Origin: Jackrogersella multiformis
Lineage: Eukaryota > Ascomycota > Sordariomycetes > Xylariales > Hypoxylaceae
Length of the DNA stretch: 64,000 nucleotides
Assembly: GCA_902806575.1 (NCBI GenBank)
Contig: CADCXD010000009.1
Coordinates: 1,674,001-1,738,000 of the forward strand
Reading direction: 5' to 3'
Positions 37,074 through 50,707 of the stretch are shown piece after piece. The notes under the pieces are model-generated. The model ran no database searches. It saw only the letters and a program-made list of their open reading frames with translations, and was not told the origin of the DNA. Within the stretch, counting starts at the first letter, position 1, and every line of letters starts with the position of its first letter. The position numbers and the translations under genes were made by a program.

Positions 37074-39871
37074 TTTTATTTTATATAATATTTATAATAT
37101 TTATAAATAAGTTAAATTTTTAAAACTTTTTTTAACTTATAATAAATTATAAAAGTTTAAATAATATTATTATTTTTATTCGGTATTTTATATTTTTAAT
37201 ATTTAAATTATAAGTTTACATTAAAATTACGAAGTGGTTTATTAAAATCGATTTTAAGTTAAAATTTTATTTTATTAAAATTAAAGAAAAAAACGAATAA
37301 AAAATAACTTTTCGATATAAATATAATTTTTTCGAATATTTAATTATATTTTTTAAATTAATTAATGCTTTTATAACTTTTTAATTTTTAATAAATAATA
37401 TTTTTTTAAATTTTATCGATTTAAGTTTTTTAATATATTTAAATGATTTTTTCGTTTATACGGATATTATAAAAAAATACGATAAAATTATTAAAAAAAT
37501 TTTATTTTATAATTAAATTATAAAAATGTTTTTAAAAAGTTTAAAAAGTAGATGTTTTTAATTATATTATTAAAGTTAACGGTATTTTAATAATATAAAA
37601 TAAGATTAATTATATTAATAATTAAAAAACGCTTAAATTATTAAAGGAATTTTAATAATTTATCGGTTTCGTAAATTTTTATTAACGATTTATAAAAAGG
37701 TTCTCGGAAATAATAAAGCCGATTATTAACGTAAATAAAAAAATTAAAAAAGATTAAAAATAAATCGAGAAAATAAATAAGTTTTTTAAAGAATTTAAAT
37801 TTCGTTTTATTTAAGCTTTTATTATAATTTATTTCGATTTTTTAAAATAAATTTATGTCGAAATTAATGTTTTAAATTATATTATTAACGTTGTTTTTTT
37901 TTAAAAAAAAATAAAGTAAATTTATAATTTATTATTTATTATTTTCGTAAGTTTATACCGGTAAAAATAAATTATAAAATCTATAATAAAAAATTATTAA
38001 TTATAATAAACTTTTTCGGAAAATAATATTAATATTTAAAAAAGGTTAAATATCGAATTAAAGTTTATTCGAATTATTAAAACTTAATTTACTTTATAAT
38101 AATTAAAGTTTTAAACCGACGTTAAGCCCGATAAATATAAAAAAATTTATTATATTAATTTATTATTAATTATCGATTAAATAAGTAAAATAATAAAGCC
38201 GAAATTTTTTTAAAATTATCGTAATATCGACTTAAAAAAAGAGGAGTTAAAAATTAATTTATAAAGTCGGTTTTATAAAATAAATATTTTTTATATTTTT
38301 AAAAAAATTTATTTATTTTTTTAATAATTATTCTCGTTATATTAAAAAGATTTTATAATTTTATTATATTTAATTAAGTTTCCGATTTTATTAAAAAATT
38401 AAAAAAAGTAATTATTAATAACTTAAAATGTATTACGTAAGTTAAAAATCCATTTAAAAATATTATTTTATAAAATAACTTTTTATATTAAAAAAAAAGA
38501 TTTTAAATATTTACGAAATTTTAAAAAGAAATTATTTTTACCGAATACGATATTCTCGTTACCGAATATATAAAAATAAATAAAATTTTAAAATTAATTA
38601 TTTGAAATTTTTAATAATTAAATATTAAAAATATTATTCCAAATTACGTACGAGGTTATTTAAAATATTTTTAATTAATAATAATAATGGATTTTATTAT
38701 TAACCTTTTTTTATTAAACGGTTGTAATTTTATTTAAGTAATAATAAATTTATTTTTTAAAATAACGTATTTTATTTTTTTAAAGTAAAAGAAAAAAAGT
38801 TTAACGATTTAATTAAAATTTTTATTAAATAATATTAAAGATTATACGGTGTATTTTTAAATATTATTTTTAATAAAAATTTTAAGTTTATATTTTATAT
38901 TTAAAAGGACTTTTTTAAATTAATAAATATTAAATTTCGTATAAATATTAAATTTTATTTATAATAATAATATTTTTTATTAATATAATATTTTTATATT
39001 AATTATAATTATTATTTAATAATTTATAATCTTTTTACGGGTATTTTACGTAATCTCGGAAATAAGTTATATATATATTAAATAATATAAATATATTAAA
39101 ATATTTAAAAATATTTAAAACGAAATTATTAACGAATAAAAAAATAAGTTAATAAGTAACGAAAAAATATATTAATTTTTAAAGTAAATTAATTTATAAT
39201 GTTAAACGTAAAAAATATTAAAATTAAACGTCTCGTTAAAAAGTTAAATAAAAAGTTTTTAAGCTTTTTTAAAATTTAATAAAAAAAAGATTTTATTACG
39301 ATAAAAAAAAATTTTAAAAGATAAAAAATATATAATTTATTTTATATTTTATTTATTAAATTTTATTACGTTAATAATTAAAAACTTTTTAACTTTAATA
39401 AAATTTAAAAATTATTAAGTGAAATAAATAATAAACTTTATTAAAAATTAAAATAAAGTAAAGTATTTTATAAAGTAAAAAAATTAATTAATTAAAAAGT
39501 ATTAAATTTAAAAACTTTATAAATATATATTTAATAAAAAAATAAAGGTAATAATTAAATTATTTTATAAATAATATATTAATAAATCTCGCGATTTTAT
39601 AATTATATAATATATTTAAAAACGAATATTAAAAAAAAGAAAATTAATATTATATAAATAAGCTTTATAAAATAAAAATTAATTAATATATATAAAATTA
39701 AATTAATAAGATTAAAAAAACGTTAATAACGTTTAAAAAATATTTAAATTATATATATATAAATTATTATATTTTATTTCGTAAAAAAAAAAAAAAGGCA
39801 AAAACTTTAAAACTATAAAAATTATTACTTAAATTTAAATTATAATTTTAAGCCTTATTGCCTTTATTATA
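37074..39871 (+). mobile_element. RIP-degraded Ty3/gypsy 3' half, copy B (inverted arm)
   Basis: On the plus strand the reverse transcriptase reads WFIKIDFKLKFYFIKI, then FRYKYNFFEYLI, then VYLND-like residues (37,200-37,460), where the active-site aspartate codon has become Asn by a G-to-A change. RNase H follows (IYVEINVLNYIINVV, about 37,850), then integrase, and a chromodomain at about 39,460-39,540. The arm ends at about 39,871, short of the polypurine tract and LTR, so copy B is 3'-truncated. Its upstream part (gag/protease region, about 35,050-37,074) seems to continue leftwards, but that portion has no counterpart in copy A. Confidence 0.88.
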
Positions 39872-39950
39872 AGTAATGAGTTATATTATTTATACTTATT
39901 TTTATTCGGCGTGATTTATATCGCTCCTTATTAAAGGATGTTTTCTCCTA

Positions 39951-42676
39951 CGTCTTTTCAAATACTTACCTACCTAGGTACCGCATAGGTTCGAGTCATA
40001 ATAACCCTTTATAATTGCTTAAACTACTATAACTAATTTTGTTTGTCATTCTGCCGATTCATTCTAAGCAGAAGTTCCATACGGCATTGATTTCATTCCA
40101 TATTAGGATGGTGTTTAAGTAGTCTAGGTCTAACCTAGATATTTCATAATTTTATAAGTGAATTTCACAAGGAATTGCGATTAACAAAAGGTAAGAATTC
40201 AACGTTAAGCAAAGATTCTCTAAGGATTAAGATTTGAAATGATGTCGAGGTTTCCGACTTTCAGCATTGCTCTTGATCTGGGTTAAACAGTAACGAACAA
40301 AAACCAGATATTAACCCAGGTACACAATATATGCTTAGGAGAATTCAATCTAATACGGACTGCACCATTTCAATGTAATCACGAAAGGCATTATAAATTA
40401 GAAATTAGAAGCTTGAAAATATATCCCTTCTATAGCTACCTACCTAGGTAGGTATTTCAGGGGCTCAAAGTTGGCAGGGTTGTTAGGCAACCGCCAATCC
40501 TACACGAACTCTTATGCCAAGGGTTAATATCATGTCAGAATTCAAAACCACAAACTGGCGTTCTTTTAACTCTAGAACGGTCGAACATCTATGTGCGCAT
40601 CAGAAAGTTGACAGTATTCGAGGCTGTACTGATTAATATAATTGCCTCAATGTTTATGCCCTCTTCCTTATTATGAGCCTAGCTTTCCTCCAACCGCTTG
40701 TCCCAGCATAAAGTAGTCAACTACAATAACAATGCACAACTAATAGCCCTACTACTTGTGAGTATAGCCTCCTTCGTTCCCAATATCGTCATATCTTATC
40801 ACGTGGAGATTATGTCGGGATCTCTTCTCTTTATGTGCTCTTCAACCTTATCGTAACAGGTACGGAGTGGTTCGCCATTGGTTCGCCATTTCGGTTTGGA
40901 CAATACCGATATTATGGACCACATAGTGAAAATACCCCCGACAGTTGGCGACTGGCTCAATTTCATTCAATTTTAGGTATTGTTCAGGGGATGTTGTTTT
41001 GGATCTCGCGGATATTTTACTAACATTGATACTACTGGAGAGACGAACAAGGCTATCGTCATGTTTTTATTAGGTACCTAGTTAGGTAGGAATGGTGTTC
41101 GCCCTTGTTACCGGTGGTGAACTGGATATCTATCCCCTCGACGCATCCGAGAAAAGTCTTATCCCGGATAAGAACACCCACTTCTGGGCTCTTTTTGGAG
41201 TATACTATCTCGGTGAGTGAGTTCCCCGGCGAAGATGTACCTAAATAGTTAAATCTCAAAAACCCAATGAGGCTGTGAGGGGGTTGTTGGAAACCCATAA
41301 AATCGGCTTAGTTCGGTCTTCGTTTAATAAACCCTCATCAAGCCGAAGAATACCGACTGTAGGTACCTACACTAGGTACCTAGCAAGGCAATTGCTCACG
41401 ATCTATTAGCTCATGCTTATCATATCTACCTATTCCGAAGATTGGTACCCATTACCTATGTGCGTAGGTAGTAGGTGGGTGAGAACCCCACTCCCCCGCT
41501 TCCCTATCGATACACTACCTAGCCTAGGTAGTTATTCTTCTTCTTTCCCCGGTCGCCCTATCAATTCAATTGTGATCATGATGGCGGCCACGTGCGCGAC
41601 CGGATCTTGTTACTTGTGCAGTGATACCAATGCACCTGCCCAACATCGAACCTACCTAGGTAAGTAGCGGGGAATCCAGATCCCAGAATCCCGGGAGCAC
41701 CGGGGCAAAGCAACAGTGCATTTAGAGTTCGGAAAAAACCAACGACCGTCTCATCCAATCATCTGAAGGCGCTAGGGGTGTCCATCCACTTTTTTCCCTC
41801 CAACATTGGTCGCAAACCTTTTGAATTCTCTCCAGATGGGACAAGAAAAAAAAATTAGCAAATCTAATCATGATGCTAATCGCGCGCGCTTCTTTCTATA
41901 GCGTAAGTGCTTCTGCACTCCCACTCCCACTCAAAGACAAAAATTTGTACAGTTAATTCGATTCACAATATTGTCGTACACGTGAGACTCTACCGTTCGC
42001 TCCAACTTCCCCGACTTCTTCCCCCTCTCATTCCCCAGTAATCGCGCAAACCGACGAGTTCTTTTTTTATACCGATTATATCCAATTGCCCCACGATTTG
42101 GCTCACGATTGACTCGACCGCACTCGACCCGATCCCATTCGCAACTCTTACCCCACGGAATCAAGATCTTTAGAGAAGGTATGTTGGGATAGGTTCTGTT
42201 CTCGTTGAAATTGGGGATAGTGGTCTACTGCTTCCCAGCAGATACGTCTGGTACAAGCTGGCCCTGCTTGTATCCCATTTCAAGCTTCTGTCCGGCAACA
42301 GAGCAATGGGAACGGACACAAAAGCAGTCGGCCATTACCCCCAAGGAGAGCTATACAAATTGTCGTGATGAGTCCTTTATTTAATAAATGTTCGACTGCC
42401 TAGCATATGCTGCGGAGAAATTCACTCTGAACAATATATATTTTTATTATTTGTCATATCTACCACTCAGAAGACAGCATACCAGGAGCAGAAAGCCCAC
42501 TCGATATGAGTTCGCGGTTATAAATGTGGCTTTGTGTGCAAATTGAATTTGCCCCATTTCTCATTTATTCCAGCTGCTGTTATGCTGTCGACTGTGCGGC
42601 AGTAAAGTTTCTTCCATAGCTTCACTTTTGCTAACAAGACTTTGCTAGGCCTCACCAACTCACCTGCTGAGAAATT
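39951..42676. other. Intergenic between RIP island and purine gene
   Basis: About 2.7 kb, normal composition again, with palindromic motif copies near 39,965-39,980, 40,437-40,455, 41,365-41,380, 41,515-41,530 and 41,650-41,665. Reading frames here (for example 40835-41023) have no support. A pyrimidine-rich stretch around 41,990-42,040 may belong to the promoter region of the downstream gene. Confidence 0.55.
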
Positions 42677-45600
42677 ATGTGTGGTGTAATTGGGTTGATC
42701 TTGGGCCATGTTGGGGATGACCCTAATGCCCCGTGTAAAGCTGCAGTCGCGCTCCACGAAGCTCTATACTTCCTCCAACACAGAGGACAGGATGGTCAGT
42801 GACCCCACCTCTTATAACATCCTATTATGTGGCCATTGCAATTTGCATGTCCTCTCTATATCAGATAAGGAGTTGCCATGTTAGACCTCATAGTGGAAAC
42901 TTTGCTAGGTTAATGCTGATGGCTACCAAAAGGACAATCATGGAAATGAGACAGACAAACTAACATTCATTAGCTTGTGGTATAGCAACTTGCGCTGCGG
43001 GGGGTCGCATATACCAGTGCAAGGTAAGGCCATACAGCCCCCATTTATTCTATTATGGACCACGAGCCTGTATCTAACATCAATGCCAGGGTAATGGGAT
43101 GGCTGCTAAAGTGTTCGCTGATGGCATGAGGATTCAAGATCTACCCGGTTCAATGGGTATTGGACGTAGGTTTCTCCTTCACCATACTCCTTATCTCCAG
43201 CCTAGGATATTACTTTTCATATCTGCGAATTACTCACTGACTTTTGACGTACTAGATCTACGCTACCCGACTGCAGGCACATCATCGAATGCTGAATCGC
43301 AACCGGTCAGTACAAAAACATCCGCAAGATAACACTATACATGTCTCCCATGAACTATTTGTAGTGTTATACCGTGTTTATAAGAGCTAACATGTATTAT
43401 AGTACGTCATATTACTTTTAACTCTGGCGCTCCGTCATGTTTTATGTTCAACTTTGACGAGAACAATCCCCTGAGATCTACGCTCTATGATGTCCTTATA
43501 TGGCTATTAACAGGAAGCAGGTTCTACGTTAACAGTCCCTATGGCATATGTGTAGGTCACCTTTTAAGTCATTTTATTTCTCCTAGCGATTTTCAAGCTA
43601 GTAATGGCCATTGTCTGAATGCTTTTGATTTTTTTTGACTTTTTGAAAGAAAATCGCTAATTGAATGACTGTAGTTTGCCCATAACGGGAATCTTATCAA
43701 CGCCCCTGAGCTACGTCAATATCTTGATACTGTCGCCCACAGACATATAAACACAGACAGCGATAGTGAACTGTAAGTTGGCAACCATTTTCTAGAATAT
43801 AAAACCTTATATATATAAGTGTAACTGAAGAAGGCAATGCTGACATGGTTCTAGCATGCTCAATGTATTTGCAAATGAGTTAAATGAGACTGGAAAGGCT
43901 AGAGTTAACACGGACGACATATTCAGTAAGCTCTCTTAATCCCTTGGCTTATTAACTCCTTGTCTTCAACACTTCTCCCTCGTGTCTCATCTTTTTCATC
44001 CTCAGAATGCTTACAAATTCTTAGCTTCTTTAAGTCGAATGTACGAACGGTGCTCGGTTAGTCGCGCTTATTAGAATGTCGATATATTTAGCGCTAATAC
44101 TTGCATTAGGGCGGCTGGGCTTGTACTGCAATGATTGCCGGTTTTGGAGTTTTAGGCTTCAGAGATTCTTATGGTATCCGGCCATTAGTACTCGGCGAGA
44201 AGGAGTCAGATACTCTTCCTGGTGCAAGAGACTATATGCTTGCATCTGAATCTATTGCCCTCAGACAACTCGGCTTCCGCAACATTCGGGACATTTTACC
44301 TGGCCAGGCAGTGTTCATCCAAAAGGGACGAGCGCCTGTTTTTCATCAAGTTCAGCCTGCAAAAACGTATTCGCCTGACATATTTGAATATGTAAGTCAA
44401 TTCACGCCACCGTTACCTTTTAAAGACCCCTTACTTCAAGCATCCCCACTTAACTTTTAGTGGCTCTAAATATCACAGTTTCCTAAGGTGTCGATTCTGA
44501 TTATATGTGTGGATATTGACTAATTGCCGATCCAGGTATACTTTGCAAGACCCGATACCGGTTAGTACACAATTGTTGTTACTACTCTTGAACAAAAAGT
44601 TTCTAACCTTGGTTTTATAGTCATGGACGGGATCAGTGTACATGCTTCTCGGCAGAGAATGGGCTACAAGCTGGCTGATAAGATACGAGAGCTTCTTGGA
44701 GACGATGGGATTAAGGACATTGACGCTGTTATCCCCATACCCGAGACGTCAAACACCTCAGCCGCAAGCGTCTCCGAACGATTAGGTTTAAAATTCTGTC
44801 AAGGTTTCGTCAAGAACCGATATGTGTTCAGGACATTTATGTTCGTAACCCTTCCTCTCCATTCCAAATCATTAGTCACCATACCAAGCCCAGTTAGGAG
44901 TTGTAGGCCCATGGAATAAGCACTACGGCTTACATCTACTAACGAAAAGTCTTTTCAATGGCGATAGCTAACTTGAGGTACTACAGTATGCCCCAGCAAG
45001 GAGCTCGGCAAAAGGGTGTCAGAAGGAAACTTAGCGCAATCCAGACAGAATTTGAAGGACGGTGTGTTTTGCTTGTCGATGATTCTATCGTGCGAGGTAC
45101 CACTAGCAAGGAAATAGTGGCCATGGCCCGTGAGGCTGGCGCGCGGAAAGTTATCTTCGCAAGCTGTGCTCCGCCCATCACTGCACCACACATTTACGGC
45201 AGTAAGTACTCTGTCCCTTCGGGGTTGCATTTTCTTAGGCTACTAGCCAAACGTCACCGTCCATTTTAAATTATAGATCATTCATTAACCGGGTATCTCT
45301 AGTTGACTTGGCCAGCCCGACGGAATTGATTGCTTCAGGCAAGGATCGCTTTGCCATCGCCAAGAGTAGGTCGATCAATTTTTATTCTCACTCGAATATT
45401 TGGATTCTAAAGTCTTCCAACCTCCCAACATGTATTCTATCTGTAAAGAACTATTGCTGATTTTATTTCACAGGCATTGATGCAGAGGAAGTGATCTTCC
45501 AAGATCTCGACGACCTGAAGGCAGCGTGTGCAGAACTCGCACCGCCAAACGGCCCTACTGAGTTTGAGGTTGGTGTTTTCTGTGGCAAATATGTAACACC

Positions 45601-45847
45601 AGTACCTGAAGGGTACTTTGAGCACCTGAATGAATTGCGCGGGACGAAAAGGAAACAGTCCACACACGCACAGTTTGCTAGCAGTGGCCCAACAATGGTT
45701 ATCAGTGGTAGCCAGACTGGCATGAATGGATCTGCATTGCATGCCGGAGAAAAGAACCCTCAAGAGAAAGAGAGAAATGGGCCATTTTCTCCTATCCGGG
45801 ATGATATCAGCATCCACAACATCTCTAGTGATCCCGAACGACGCTGA
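42677..45847 (+). CDS. ADE4: Amidophosphoribosyltransferase
   Basis: First enzyme of de novo purine synthesis, converting PRPP and glutamine to 5-phosphoribosylamine. Fourteen exons can be placed: 42677-42794, 42974-43023, 43090-43165, 43256-43305, 43522-43551, 43675-43772, 43855-43925, 44025-44056, 44110-44391, 44536-44560, 44621-44840, 44987-45201, 45303-45365 and 45474-45847, about 567 residues. Cys2 (MCGVIGL) is the glutaminase nucleophile; LQHRGQDACGIATC, GRIYQCKGNGMA, HLRYPTAG, FYVNSPYGIC and AHNGNLINAPELRQYLD follow, then the PRPP loop VLLVDDSIVRGTT (378-390). Twelve of thirteen introns have clean GT...AG ends. The junction between exons 4 and 5 does not: donor CCG|GTCAGT and acceptor GCAG|GTTCTAC leave one extra base. 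A canonical alternative (donor GTACAA at about 43310, acceptor at about 43515) keeps the frame but inserts four residues in a conserved stretch. Expression as a normal enzyme is likely but not proven. Confidence 0.9.
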
Positions 45848-47708
45848 AGATTCATGTTCCCTATAGAAGATACGTTGAGTAGCTCTATAAACATAGATTT
45901 CCAGTGAAGCTATACCGGATTTCTTGTGATTTGAACTCTCGATAGGATGGATATGGCACAGAAGAGCCTCGTGCAATTTTCGGAAGGGAGTATTTAAAGT
46001 ATCACTTGGCCCTCTGCTCAATGAAGTATAAGTGGCCCCTGAATACTAAAATTGGTATGTAGATATGCAGTAGTTTAATCAGTAGCATTGAAAGCTACCT
46101 ACCTAGGCTAGGTAGTTACCTGACCAGTTAACCATTTAAGCATAACTGCTTACGAATGAGAAGGAGTACTTCATCTGATGTTGATGTCTTGAGGAAAGAG
46201 CGCCGCACTAACAAACTTGTATGGATCCATATGTCCCTGTGTATTCCCCGGGTGTATTCCACTCACCACAATCTTTCCATTGCCAACCTGCCTCAATTCT
46301 TCCACCTTTCACACAATATTAATAACTCAATATTCTTCTTCTTCATCGCCATTCTTATATGTTCTTAGTTCTTAGTTCATTCATCCACCTTTGACATGGT
46401 AATGTGGTTGTTCACATTTGCCCCCTAATCACCGACTGCCAGTTCAATCGTACAGTCAAAGCCATCCATCCCATAAAGTCATCCATTTCCAGTGACATTT
46501 CCCTTGCGCATCCATTATTCTATGTGCGCACTCATGGTGGACTTCATATCAGCAATCAGGTATGTTAAACAAGCATCATATTAAGTGATTCCGGTGGTTT
46601 TTAACTTCTACTAGTCATTGCGACCGGCTTAGATCATTGTCGCACGCCCCAGCATAGAAGGTGTTGATCACCTCCTTTCTTCTAACCCTAATCATTTACA
46701 TTCAACGTCAGCAATATCATAAGTCAAAATAATAATTCAGTCTGTATACTCATATCGGCTATCAGACTCGCATCGTCGACAAGTATACTCTATTGCCGAT
46801 TAGACATATTCTGTCCTCAATATACAAGTATCATCGCCAGGGAATATCCGGTCGCCAACTTCCCATACCCTTCGATGATGTATACTGCTATCATTCAATA
46901 ATCATACTGCCTTCAACAGAATAACCCTTTGTCACCCATATCCCGGAATCACTCTATCATCATTAGCATGATATCATAACTGCAACTGGTACTCTAGGTA
47001 TTTCAGGTAAGTTCATGGCGCACTATTGGATTTATATGGCCTCAGAACCACCTAACCTTCTCAACTACCTGCCTAAGGTCGATGCTGAACTGTCATGATC
47101 ATGGCCAACTTCATTATCCATTTTACAAGTGGATCGTAGTCTCCTTTACTGGGCCGTCACCTTTTGACATCGCCGCGCTTTCCGTAACTATTTAGTTTGG
47201 CTCCTCAACAGGGTCGCCATTTTCTACACACGGTCGGCGGGGATTCGCTTGCTCAACTTCACTCCAGTTCAATCTTTGAGCATTTCCCCCACATATCTTA
47301 ACTATCAAAGACTTTCTACACAACTAAAGTCAGGGGTGTTTACACCCAATGTCCCGAGCGACTAAGATTATCGACATCTTCCAATACAGTTAACATCTGC
47401 TAATAGATCTCATTGCAATATTAGACCACGAAGGTATAGCACATGCATTCTATTGCACGATACTCCGGAATCGCCGATATTATACTGTAGGCAAGGCTTA
47501 TATATCATGATTTCTTAAACCTTTTGTCGCTGACATATACACAGTATAGTCACGACCTCCTTATTATGCCTAAATGTAAAGCCCAGTCGCTGGGATTTAT
47601 TCCCATAGTCAACACCAAACACCAATATGTTCGATATGTTTATATTATTGCTCGACTTGTGCTAATTCAAAACGGTGTTTCAGTATATACCCATTAGCTA
47701 CATCCAAA
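45848..47708. other. Intergenic, upstream of DNA glycosylase
   Basis: About 1.9 kb with no supportable gene. It contains a palindromic motif copy at about 46,095-46,115 and long pyrimidine-rich stretches. It carries the 3' region of the purine gene and the promoter region of the glycosylase gene. Confidence 0.55.
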
Positions 47709-49481
47709 ATGCCGAGACGCGGTCGCAAAGTGCCGGCTGCTATGCCGGCTGCTGCTATGTTGCCACATGGTTTGGGTCTTGTCTTAGGGGCTAGGGAAAA
47801 CGAAGCATTGCCGTCCATCGAAGCATCATCTATCAACCACTCGTCTCCAGCTACCGGTTTCCAAACATCTGCCACTGAAGCACCGTCTACGACAACAACT
47901 ATTACTGAAGAGGCCACATTGGCGACAACTCAGGACTATCCTATTGCAACTCAATCTACCAAGATTTCCACTGTCGAAGATGAACCCATATCGCAGAGGA
48001 CTAGACATAAGAATATAATTATAATCAAAGTTCCGAAGCCGGTCTCGTTGAATGAGGGTATAGAATCCAGTAGGGATCTCCATGCTGATGTCAAGGCAAC
48101 TGGTGAGCAATCCAAGCCAGCCAATCTCCAGACAGATGCCTTGAAGACGAGCAGGTGGCAATTGAGGCCAAGAAATAGAGAGGTGAGGTCCGAAGTGTCT
48201 TCAACGATAGCGACGACAGCTATCTCTGTCGGGAAGATTAAGAATGCTGGTGGACAAGACAACAAGGTGGCAACGAATGAACGAAAGCGCCAAAGAAAGG
48301 ATGAACCTGCAGCAGATAATCAAGAACCCGACCCTAATTTTTCCGAACCCAAAGCTAAGAAGGTGAGGCGGCTGGCGAGAAAGACTAAGGTCAATCCATA
48401 TGGCCTTACGCCAGGCGAGAGCCCTTTTCCTGAATGGCAGACACCGAGTGTAGAACAGTGTGAAGAGGTTTTTGACTTGCTCAAAAAGATGCATCACACT
48501 GTGATAACTCAAGCCCCCGAAGTCATTCCTGCCCCTTCATTAGAGGTAACAGGGTGCGGCGAGGTCCCTTCCCTGCTCGACGGCTTGATTAGAACGTATC
48601 TAAGTGGTGCAGTAACCATGGATAGTTCGAACAAGATGATACAAAGCTTAGCCGCAAGGTTTGGCACGTTAGGGGGAGGAATCGGAAATGGGAGTATAAA
48701 TTGGAATAAAGTTAGGTTGTCGCCTTGGGATGATCTCTATGATACAATTCGCGAAGGAGGCCTAGCAACTATCAAGTCTACTCACATAAAGGCCATCCTG
48801 GACATGGTACACCAGGAAAACATCGAACGACGCGATGCGTACTTGAGAGAAAGAATGACGGGCGAGGAGGCAGATGTGGTGGCTGCGACAGAGAAGACGG
48901 ACGGACAGAAGGATTTCGAGATCCAGACAGCGGAGCAAAACATCCTCTCGCTTGAACATCTCCGTGGCTTGTCAGTAGACGAGGTCATGAAACAGCTCAC
49001 AAAGTACCCTGGGATTGGTGTCAAGACTTCGGCATGCGTCATCCTCTTCTGTCTCCAAATGCCCTGCTTTGCTGTTGATACACATGTCCACAGATTCGCG
49101 AAGTGGCTAGGATGGGTGCCGGAGAATGCATCTGCAAACGACGTGTTCAGTCATCTGGAAGTACGATGCCCGGACCGCTTCAAATACGGACTACATCAGC
49201 TCTTCATACAACACGGGAAACTTTGCGGAAAGTGTAAGGCTAGCACTGCCGAGGGAACTAAAGACTGGGCTATCCTCGACGAGTGTCCCCTGGAGACTCT
49301 TGTTCGTCGATTCGACAAGCGGAAATCCAAGGCACATCCACCGATTAAGAAGGGTAAAAGGGGAAGCAAGAAGGATGACGCTGAGAACGTGAAGGATAAA
49401 GAGGACGTAAATAGTGGGAAAGACGTGAAAAATGAAGAAGACATAGAAGGTATGGAGGCTGATGAGAAAGAAGGAAGATGA
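47709..49481 (+). CDS. HhH-GPD DNA glycosylase (endonuclease III-like)
   Basis: A single-exon frame of 590 residues. The N-terminal 220 residues are low-complexity and basic (KRQRKDEP, KAKKVRRLARK), probably nuclear targeting and DNA contact. The HhH-GPD domain covers about 240-500. The helix-hairpin-helix reads LTKYPGIGVKTSACV, with Lys439, and the catalytic Asp457 lies in FAVDTHVHR, 18 residues later, exactly the Lys/Asp spacing of bifunctional endonuclease III. So base excision with AP-lyase activity is expected. The iron-sulfur loop that follows is not the usual C-x6-C-x2-C-x5-C: only C506-x2-C509-x16-C526 remain, so the cluster is probably absent or altered. The C-terminus is a Lys/Glu/Asp-rich tail. 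The first ATG follows an upstream region without open frame. Confidence 0.88.
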   Translation: MPRRGRKVPAAMPAAAMLPHGLGLVLGARENEALPSIEASSINHSSPATGFQTSATEAPSTTTTITEEATLATTQDYPIATQSTKISTVEDEPISQRTRHKNIIIIKVPKPVSLNEGIESSRDLHADVKATGEQSKPANLQTDALKTSRWQLRPRNREVRSEVSSTIATTAISVGKIKNAGGQDNKVATNERKRQRKDEPAADNQEPDPNFSEPKAKKVRRLARKTKVNPYGLTPGESPFPEWQTPSVEQCEEVFDLLKKMHHTVITQAPEVIPAPSLEVTGCGEVPSLLDGLIRTYLSGAVTMDSSNKMIQSLAARFGTLGGGIGNGSINWNKVRLSPWDDLYDTIREGGLATIKSTHIKAILDMVHQENIERRDAYLRERMTGEEADVVAATEKTDGQKDFEIQTAEQNILSLEHLRGLSVDEVMKQLTKYPGIGVKTSACVILFCLQMPCFAVDTHVHRFAKWLGWVPENASANDVFSHLEVRCPDRFKYGLHQLFIQHGKLCGKCKASTAEGTKDWAILDECPLETLVRRFDKRKSKAHPPIKKGKRGSKKDDAENVKDKEDVNSGKDVKNEEDIEGMEADEKEGR

Positions 49482-50707
49482 ATTGTAGCTAGATGCAACT
49501 GCCTGCCTACCTATCTACCTAGGTAGGTATGTAGGTACTTGACCGAGAGCTACCCGATATAAAACAACGATGTCTTCAATTTAAACCCTCTTGCTCACGC
49601 ACACGCTTATGAGTTCTTGCCCGTGCTGCCCAAGGTACCTACCTAGGTACCTAGGTAGGTAGGTAGGTAGGTCTCAGAGACACAGCTTGATGTAACAGCC
49701 AATGAGAAAATGTAGATAATTCACTCATTATCAAGTGTTATTCAGATCCATAATATTCTCGAGGTAACAATATGTAATGCATGTTTAGTATGGATCGCTA
49801 TATATAGAGTATCTTGTTATTGGAATTTAGACCCTTTGTGTGTGCGCGTGTGTAGTGCCAGCTCTACAAGCTTTGAGATGAAGCTTCTTTTTCTCTTTGA
49901 TCGGCATGTTTCTATGGTTGTGAAAATGCAGAATGAAGTATTTAAATACGTGTACCTGTATCTAGGTACCTATGCTTGTCGATTGTAACTTCTTTAGAGC
50001 AGACCTTTAAGACAGCCTGCAGTGGTTGCCCTATTGCCCGCCCTCCTGAGCTCTAGCTCATAGTAACCCCCCTGTAATAGAGGTGACTGCAAGTGCTCTT
50101 ACCTTATCACCTAACCTTAGGTACCTAGGTACCTCCTGGTCCAGCACAGTTAAAGCTTATCGATAAGCACGACGCCATTAGCACGTTCCTCGAAAGTTGG
50201 CGCGCCAGATTGGAATTCACATCATGTTAACTTTACACCTTTTACTTAACCTTTGCTCTTGATATTGTCGGACTCCCTCCTGCTGTAACCACGATTGTAT
50301 GAGGCTATACCTGCCAGCCCTGGGGCGCACTAAATCCACTCTATCTCGCGAACTCCCACAACAGAATCACGCAGTAGTTCCTTCTTCCTCGCGATCCCTC
50401 TTCCCTCCTCCCTTCCTCCCTTCCTCTTAATAAGGTCCCTCTTAATAAGGTACTTATAGTGCACCCTAGATCTCCTCAGATCTCTCCATCTTCCCTGACC
50501 TTCCAACTACATACAAAATCTACGAGATAATAGATGATCTTACCAAATAGCAATAATCATAGATCGTTTACACACCTATCTCAAAATAATATCCGAAACA
50601 TACCAAACCTAGGTACCCGAAAATTTAGAGCCCAGAGCCAACATCCTCGGATACTCGATTGCGGCATCAAATTTGGATTCCCGGCGGCATGCCTGATACA
50701 CATTAGC
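49482..50707. other. Intergenic with long TACCTAGGTA arrays
   Basis: About 1.2 kb between the glycosylase and Sen1 genes. It carries the longest copies of the dispersed motif (49,505-49,537 and 49,633-49,673), further copies near 49,970, 50,115-50,135 and 50,608, and a pyrimidine-rich stretch at 50,385-50,430 that probably belongs to the Sen1 promoter/leader. Confidence 0.6.
49633..49673. repeat. Longest copy of the TACCTAGGTA palindromic motif
   Basis: A run of overlapping CCTAGG palindromes followed by five GGTA tetranucleotide units. It represents a motif family found at roughly 25-30 places in this window, all outside the coding exons I placed. Confidence 0.85.

Larger units (their letters stand above)
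29598..39950. repeat. AT-rich RIP island
   Basis: About 10.3 kb that is overwhelmingly A and T, with almost no reading frame of 60 codons on either strand. CpA and TpG are strongly depleted by eye, while surviving C mostly sits in CG, CT or CC. Trp codons in recognisable reverse transcriptase and chromodomain blocks have become stops. This is the pattern of repeat-induced point mutation acting on duplicated DNA. The two arms and an intervening third fragment are described separately. The stretch 32,178-34,200 is equally degraded and I could not identify its origin. Confidence 0.9.
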